Source: Phytoseiulus persimilis (lineage: Eukaryota; Arthropoda; Arachnida; Mesostigmata; Phytoseiidae). From it: 64,000 nucleotides of DNA. The position numbers and the translations under genes are program-made. How positions within the stretch are numbered: the stretch's first letter is position 1; the number at the start of each line of letters is the position of its first letter. The stretch spans positions 4,656,775-4,720,774 of the forward strand of contig CM075104.1 of NCBI GenBank assembly GCA_037576195.1, given 5' to 3'. Below are positions 58,725 through 64,000 of the stretch, piece after piece. Below the pieces are notes generated by a model that saw nothing but the letters and a program-made list of their open reading frames with translations, did not search any database and was not told where the DNA came from.

Positions 58725-58899
58725 CGATGCCACTGAAAATGGCTGCGAGGGGGACTGCAGCTCTGATGAGATGTTTGTATGTCTTATATCTGAGGATTTC
58801 ACCTTTCTTTTTCGCTTCTACGGCGTGTGGCGTTGTCACGCAGGGTACAATCAAGACAATCACTAACCACGTCTTGACAGTATCGTCGAACTTCTTCAT
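58725..58899 (-). CDS. Secreted paralog C, first exon only
   Basis: ATG at 58899 opens a 175-bp exon ending ATCG/GTGAGT in phase 1, the same length and phase as exon 1 of gene A. Residues 1-29 form a signal peptide (TWLVIVLIVPCVTTPHAVEA). Residues 36-38 are LRY at exactly the same positions as in A, followed by KTYKHLIRAAVPLAAIFSGI where A has KAGKKFVEAVVPLAALLGGI. The second exon is not located; the next - strand candidate is the orphan exon at 51.2-51.4 kb. The start codon lies 71 bp from the ATG of a divergent + strand frame. Confidence 0.6.
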
Positions 58900-58970
58900 A
58901 TTCCGACAGATACAGCTATTCCGGCTCAGAGAGTCGCGTCCGACTTCCCAAGAAAGTTGCATCAACGAGA

Positions 58971-59294
58971 ATGGCCGATGTCGAGTTCCGAGCTCTCCTT
59001 CGGGAAGAAGCGGCTCAGCGGAGTGGGAGAGAAATCGTGAACATGACTGACGTCACGCAAACAAGATCATCTCCAAGCGCTCAGGCTTTTTCCGTTCAGA
59101 GTCTTGAATCCCGTTTCCACTTGACTAAAATCATGGTGTCTCTTGACACGAAATCGATGCGGAAACAACGGTCGGAGATTTGTGACACGTGGACTGCGAC
59201 GCCCACGTGCCAGATACAGAGGAGGTTCCTGTCCTCTGCATTCTGTGAGTCAATCGATGAAATGTTGACGGCAAGGGACGATAAACATTTTTAA
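58971..59294 (+). CDS. Unknown protein, divergent from secreted gene C
   Basis: ATG at 58971 opens 107 codons starting MADVEFRALLREEAAQRSGR, a polar helical N terminus. Whether all of it is one exon is unclear: a donor-like GTGAAC (about 59037) and GTGAGT (about 59248) lie inside. A further coding-like + strand segment at about 59312-59450 (SEIALPIHIPRSPDIND, then RMQWRLFRPWILIEYSI) could be a later exon. I do not recognise the family. The close head-to-head arrangement suggests a shared promoter. Confidence 0.4.
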   Translation: MADVEFRALLREEAAQRSGREIVNMTDVTQTRSSPSAQAFSVQSLESRFHLTKIMVSLDTKSMRKQRSEICDTWTATPTCQIQRRFLSSAFCESIDEMLTARDDKHF

Positions 59295-59459
59295 CTCTCA
59301 ATCGAGTCGTTACTCTTCTCCGAGATCGCTCTTCCAATCCACATTCCTCGATCTCCCGATATCAACGATAACGATCGAAAGAAGATAGTTCGTATGCAAT
59401 GGAGGCTCTTCAGACCATGGATACTCATTGAATATTCGATTCGTGTTGGAGGCCCGAGG

Positions 59460-61385
59460 TGATCAATGATGTCCACATCTATTGATCCTTGAAAAATGAT
59501 CCGTCGTTCGCGCTCTGACTCGGTCAATGGATGTGGTCTTGGCAGTCTCGAGCGTCCAGCGTCTGAATGAAGGAAGAAATGGGTCGAGTAGAGCCTTGAA
59601 TTGCTGGATTGAGCGCCGGAATCGACGCTGCAACCTCAGATTGACTCACGCTCATTCTCCGAGAAACCATTCCACAGTTTGGAGCCTGAGTGAACTTTGG
59701 ATGCCATCTTGGGAGTGCCTCACACACGTGAGTATATGAGTACGGAAGTAGCTGGCTGCCGGAATCGCTCCAGAGACGATCCGCAGTGACTGCCTTGATA
59801 TGGCTGCTTGAATATGATTGTGTTATTCAGTCGCATTGACCACTCGGCCTCCTATATGCTCCCACAAACTTGACTGATCGGGCGTGTTGAGGAATCTCGA
59901 TGCTCTCCAGGATAGGGTTCCTCATTCGCGGCAATCCGGGGCACTCCAAGGGAGACATCCTGGGTTGCACAAACCGTCATGGGGTGGTCTGGAGGAAACC
60001 CTCCAGTCGACGAACGAATGCGACATTCCCTCTTGAGCACTTGAAGTGAAAACCCTTGTTACGGGAAGTCAGACTTGGAGCAAATGACTCTGCGAGGGCT
60101 GGCCCATTGTTTGACGCCTAATATCGTCTTTCAAACTTCTTCGGGAAAGTATTCTCCTAGTTCAAGTGGGGGCTGGTTCGCGTTGGAAGCTCAGTTCTCC
60201 ATTACATCGCGGTAATGTTCTCGGAACAGAAGATTAGCTTTCCGTTCGTTCAATCTACTCGTGTGATGCGCATTCATTGTCTCACCAAGCTCAGCGAATT
60301 CAAGCTCTCATATCGTCGAACAAAACGGAAGCAAGGGTGCTAAAACGTGGTCACGGATCTCCCACGTTTGATTCGAAACGAGTTTAGTATCACAAGGCGG
60401 GAATAGTTTTCGTATCGTTCCCTCTCAAAGAGGAATGTTCCGCCGGATATTGAGCCAATCGCTGACACTTCTCAGCGACATGCCCTCTGATGTTCACAGG
60501 GTAACCGGTGCTTCAGAGTAATCCGAATCCAGCTCCAACTTGAGAAGTTTCATGCGGGTTCACAACCAAAATTCGTTTCCAGAAATTTCCCTAAATTGTT
60601 CGCCCCATGAGGAATGGGTCCAGGCGTCGGGACGACGCTTCAGGTCAGAACAATCTTCCTGTGTCTGGACATGCACGAATTCGCTCCGATGTCTTCCGAT
60701 TCACAAGCTGTATTGATGTACCGTGGATAACTCATGATTTTCAGCAGATGCAACGTGTCAAGTCTGCACATTTTCCGGGATTCTCCCGGGAACTGCACGT
60801 CCCAGAAGAGAGTGGGTCATGCATGACCCCTTCTAGAACTTGGAAACACACTTTGAAGGCAACATCCGGATTTTCCGAGCCCTGAAGTTCTTGAGAACTC
60901 ATACGTAACTACCCGCTCCCCCAAAACGTCTGTGGGGACACTTTGTTGAAGAGACCTCTGGAGGAGTGGATCAATCGTGGAGGAATTCATGGACTACTAT
61001 GAGCACCAGATATTACTGACCACATTGAGGACTCGTTTTTAACGGGAGACCGAATGGTTATCGACGAGTGCTAGTTCCTGAAAGGCATGGGATACCGAGC
61101 GACCCTCGCATTGGGCAACGGATTCAAGAGAACCCACCTGCAAGATCTGATCTACGATGGTGCTGATGATATCTTCTGCTTGACTGAAACATGTGTGTCG
61201 AAGGGTTCAATAACCAACGGAGCTGGCTTGGAACCCTTTGCTCAGAACAAAGGTTGCGATGATCCATCAGATAGCAATGGTCTCAGAAACTTGCCAGCCC
61301 AGCTTAGACGACAGGGATTGTGACGATTTGTGTATGACCGACGTTCTGATCAATGGGCGTGGAACGATCCTTGCGGCCGTCAACT
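59460..61385. other. No supported gene
   Basis: Small frames only. The 60607-60885 + frame (92 codons) has no motif. The 61087-61320 + frame contains DDIFCLTETC, faintly like a LINE endonuclease box, but the rest does not match. Confidence 0.4.
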
Positions 61386-62702
61386 AGCTTTTGCAACGGT
61401 CATCCAACAGCGGTTGATAACCGCAATAACCGCGAGCTGATTGCGGTAATTAGCACATTTAACCGCGATTTTCCGGAACGTTTGATTTTCTGAGGAAGCA
61501 TCCTGTCTCATGAGCGTACTCTGGCTGGGCATCTGGAGTTAGACGCCAAGAGTTGGAGAGAAATGAATTGCCTCTGGAACTGTGACATCTTGTGTGATGA
61601 CTCCCGTTGAAAGAATTTCGTACACGCTTCCGGAAGCCGGAACCGGCTAGCGATTACACCTGGACATATCACTCACCAGGTGCAGCCTCTGCATGTCCCC
61701 ATGAGCAAGCCGTTCAGGGACTCGATGAGCCAGCATTGGAGGTGGAAAGCTCAATCTTCCAGAGCTTTGCACATCTGGTAGGATCAAGGAACAGAGCACG
61801 GCGGAAGTAGCTATTGAGTGGGTTGATGGAAGAATCGTGATGAAGTCTCACCAGAAAACGTGGATCTCGCATGCACTGGTCGGAACCGAGAACATACGCC
61901 TTTTTTAAAGATCGCAACGATGATATCGAAGCCAGGAGCAGTAATTTGGAGTCAGACAAATATTGGAAGCAGCTCAAAAGACGTCCTCGAGGATTACCTA
62001 TGAACGAATTCTAGAGAATCAGGACGTTGAATTTACGTGAGTCATCCCAACTCAACAAAGAAGCATGCCTTTGGGTACTCTTTGCTCGTGAAACCGTGCA
62101 GAAATCGGCGCCACTTCTACATTTCAGAGTTGGCAACACTTCCTCAGTGGATCGTCAAGAGTTGAACCCGACAGTGCTGACCACATTCATCGGACGGGAG
62201 GCTCCAAAACACAAGATGATCTCTTTTGCATCAGGATAATTCGTCGAAGATTTCGTGGCTCGAAACGTTCAACCAATGTTCCCGGCCCCATCTGATCAGG
62301 GTCGAGTTGTGAGAAACGATCCTTCATGAGATGTCTTATGAGATCTTGTTGTATCCGGTTCTAATGGAACCTTCTTTCTGATGAAGGATGAGAAGCTCCC
62401 TAGAAATCATTCGAAGTTCCCTTCCATGTGGAAACTTTTCTCTGAGAAGGATATTGAGGAGCTGCAGTTTCTTTCTTTCGTCTCCGGCTACGACTCGTTT
62501 CAATATGATTACGCGTGAACACGGTGAATATCGGTGTAGGATCTGTTCGGAATCACGTCTCCGGGCAGTCTCCCATGTAACCGCGGTTATTTGCTGTTAT
62601 AACCGCGATTTTCGGACCTAATTTTGGGGTCAATCGCTATTGCGGTTATCGGTTAACCGTGACCGCCGTTATTCGGAAATGCGTATAGTTGCAAAGCCTA
62701 CC
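61386..62702. mobile_element. Element with inverted AACCGC-rich ends (hAT-like)
   Basis: Left end: AGCTTTTGCAAC (from about 61386) followed by GCGGTTGATAACCGCAATAA and further GCGGTAATTA / TTTAACCGCGATTTTC. Right end read inverted: AGGCTTTGCAAC, then ACGGTTAACCGATAACCGCA and GAAAATCGCGGTTATAAC. So both the outer motif and the AACCGC subterminal repeats are in inverted order. Subterminal AACCGC/GGTTAA repeats are common in hAT-related elements. The roughly 1.1-kb interior has only broken frames (for example 61607-61810 + and 62027-62239 +), so the copy is defective. Exact ends and target duplication are not established. Confidence 0.5.
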
Positions 62703-63280
62703 GTGAACATAAACTCGATCTGAGCGGACGACGCGATTCTCACGGGAGCGCTTCAGTTCTGTCAAGTCTACGGCGCTTCTGTGCCAACAGTCTTATGTGG
62801 GTATTTCGAAGCCCCGATAGGCGAGCACACTACCGCTACTCTTGCATCCGTGAATTACATCTCTGAACACCGCGCGGAATGACGTAAGCCTACGTCGTAA
62901 GACATAAGATTTGACCTCACCCTATTTGTACGAAATCAGGCCGAACGAAGTCGCAAAATAAGCGTCTTGATTTCAACTTTCGAGAATTCCTTGGAAATCG
63001 GCAGAGTTATTGCCTTCGAGTGCTAGCAGAAGATGAGTCTCATCAGACCGGTCATCTCCTGTAAATAAGATGAGGGTCTTCCTGGGTGTTCCGTGACTGG
63101 TACCAGTTTTCAGACACTGTCATCACATGACATTTCCGCCGACAGGGACTGCAGCGAGAATCGTCGCGGAAAGAAGTACTGGGTGCTTGCAAAAGTTTCG
63201 AATGCCAAACTTCGGCAGCTCATGACTCCGGTTCCGGGAGGCGAAGAAAGATGATGCGATGTTAAAATGCGCGGATTTTG
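62703..63280. other. No supported gene
   Basis: No open frame of note and no structured element recognised. Confidence 0.5.
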
Positions 63281-63281
63281 G

Positions 63282-63798
63282 TCAGCTCTCAGATGCGTCG
63301 GGTTTCAGTGTTAATCCAACGAATGGCCTGCCAACATCGACTGAACTGGCATTTCGAGAGGCTTCTGAGCGTTTCCAGGGGTCATATTCTTTGTTTCGCT
63401 GGAGTCGCGGAATTGCTACTTTTCGGTTTTCGATAGCTTCACTAAGACCGTCAGTGTCGGCAGGCCGTTCGTAAGCATCAACATGGACTGAGCCGCATCT
63501 GAACGCTGCCCAAATTTCGCGCATCTCGAACACCTCATCATATTTCTGCGCCTCCTGCAGAGCTATGAGCTGTCGCAGTTTCGCGCTCAGAGCTTTTTCA
63601 GGCACCCAATCGTCCCCATGCGGCGCGTTCCGATATTCGAACAACAGAGCGAAGAGCCTATAGTTGAGAACCCGAGATATTATGTAGTCTACTACATAAA
63701 GAACATCGGCGAGACTGCTCCCAGTTCGGGGGACGTTTTTTTTTACCGCCGAATTCTTCCTGTAGATGATGCAGTGAGTACCAAGGATTCGTGCTTAC
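63282..63798 (-). CDS. Unknown open reading frame (about 170 codons)
   Basis: The - strand is open from just after a stop at about 63801 to a stop at 63282. The product looks protein-like: SSLADVLYVVDYIISRVLNY, RLFALLFEYRNAPHGDDW, then a charged helical part KLRQLIALQEAQKYDEVFE and MREIWAAFRCG, and a tail with VGRPFVGLTLKPD. No ATG occurs near the 5' end of the frame, so it is probably an internal or terminal exon, or part of a transposon protein. A homopolymer of nine A/T (63735-63743) lies inside the frame. Family not recognised. The window ends about 200 bp further on. Confidence 0.4.
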
Positions 63799-64000
63799 GA
63801 AACTCCTCTCATTGCTGCCGCTACACCTGATTTTTTTCCGACCATACTGGGTGGACCGTCGAGTTCCTCTTGGGTGTCCTCGAGCCCGCAGTATCTCACG
63901 AAACAGAGCAAGAACGCGGATCTTCGTCTCCGTCTACAGGATGTTTTTATTTTAAGTCGGGAATTTTCGAGCCCGATCTTGTTTTGCCCATAACTTTCTC

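Noticed and set aside
59524..59727. Tc1/mariner-like N terminus on the - strand
   Set aside because: MSVSQSEVAA is weakly reminiscent of the helix-turn-helix of Tc1 transposases, but no catalytic DDE region is found nearby.

Overview
This is a eukaryotic, almost certainly animal, nuclear window. The genes that can be recognised are built from small exons with short introns (mostly 70-600 bp) bounded by GTGAGT/GTAAGT-like donors and CAG acceptors. The gene set (a BTG/Tob anti-proliferative protein, a prenylated INPP5E-type inositol 5-phosphatase, PNPO) is metazoan in character. The decayed transposons (CR1/jockey-like LINE, Ty3/gypsy, CGGBP1/hAT-like, a Helitron-like 5' end) and the TATA/TCAGT core-promoter pattern fit an arthropod. 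A compact-intron chelicerate such as a mite is my guess, but the sequence does not prove it. There are no bacterial features: no operons, Shine-Dalgarno sites or CRISPR array.

Layout. 1-10.2 kb is a repeat graveyard: a LINE tail, a foldback-like inverted repeat with 15-bp subrepeats (1.76-2.33 kb), a LINE ORF2 fragment (2.67-3.95 kb), a decayed CGGBP1/hAT-like transposase (3.95-5.06 kb) and a broken gypsy element ending at 10.16 kb. 12.9-15.0 kb holds the catalytic and C-terminal part of INPP5E on the + strand, with a CaaX box. 17.6-18.4 kb holds two phase-compatible exons of an unrecognised gene. 19.9-22.77 kb is a Helitron-like start followed by a large 45-bp minisatellite. 23.9-25.6 kb is a complete six-exon PNPO (+). 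25.6-33.7 kb has no gene I can name. 35.8-37.8 kb is a complete six-exon Tob (-). 41.7-42.2 kb looks like a core promoter with paired CRE sites.

46.6-58.9 kb contains what I regard as the most interesting content: a cluster of small secreted-protein genes. Two members have first exons of exactly the same length (175 bp) with the same LRY motif and phase-1 junction. A third is a shorter, diverged relative. They are followed by histidine/proline-rich second exons. The last member starts 71 bp from a divergent + strand reading frame. 56.9-57.7 kb is an inverted-repeat element that contains a hairpin made of the same repeat unit as the 20-kb minisatellite. 61.4-62.7 kb looks like an element with inverted ends rich in AACCGC motifs. 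63.3-63.8 kb has a long open frame on the - strand.

The three named genes act independently: phosphoinositide control at cilia, vitamin B6 salvage and mRNA deadenylation/cell-cycle restraint. The secreted cluster looks like a local tandem expansion that changed orientation. All splice models are read by eye from donor/acceptor signals, reading phase and family similarity, without transcript evidence.
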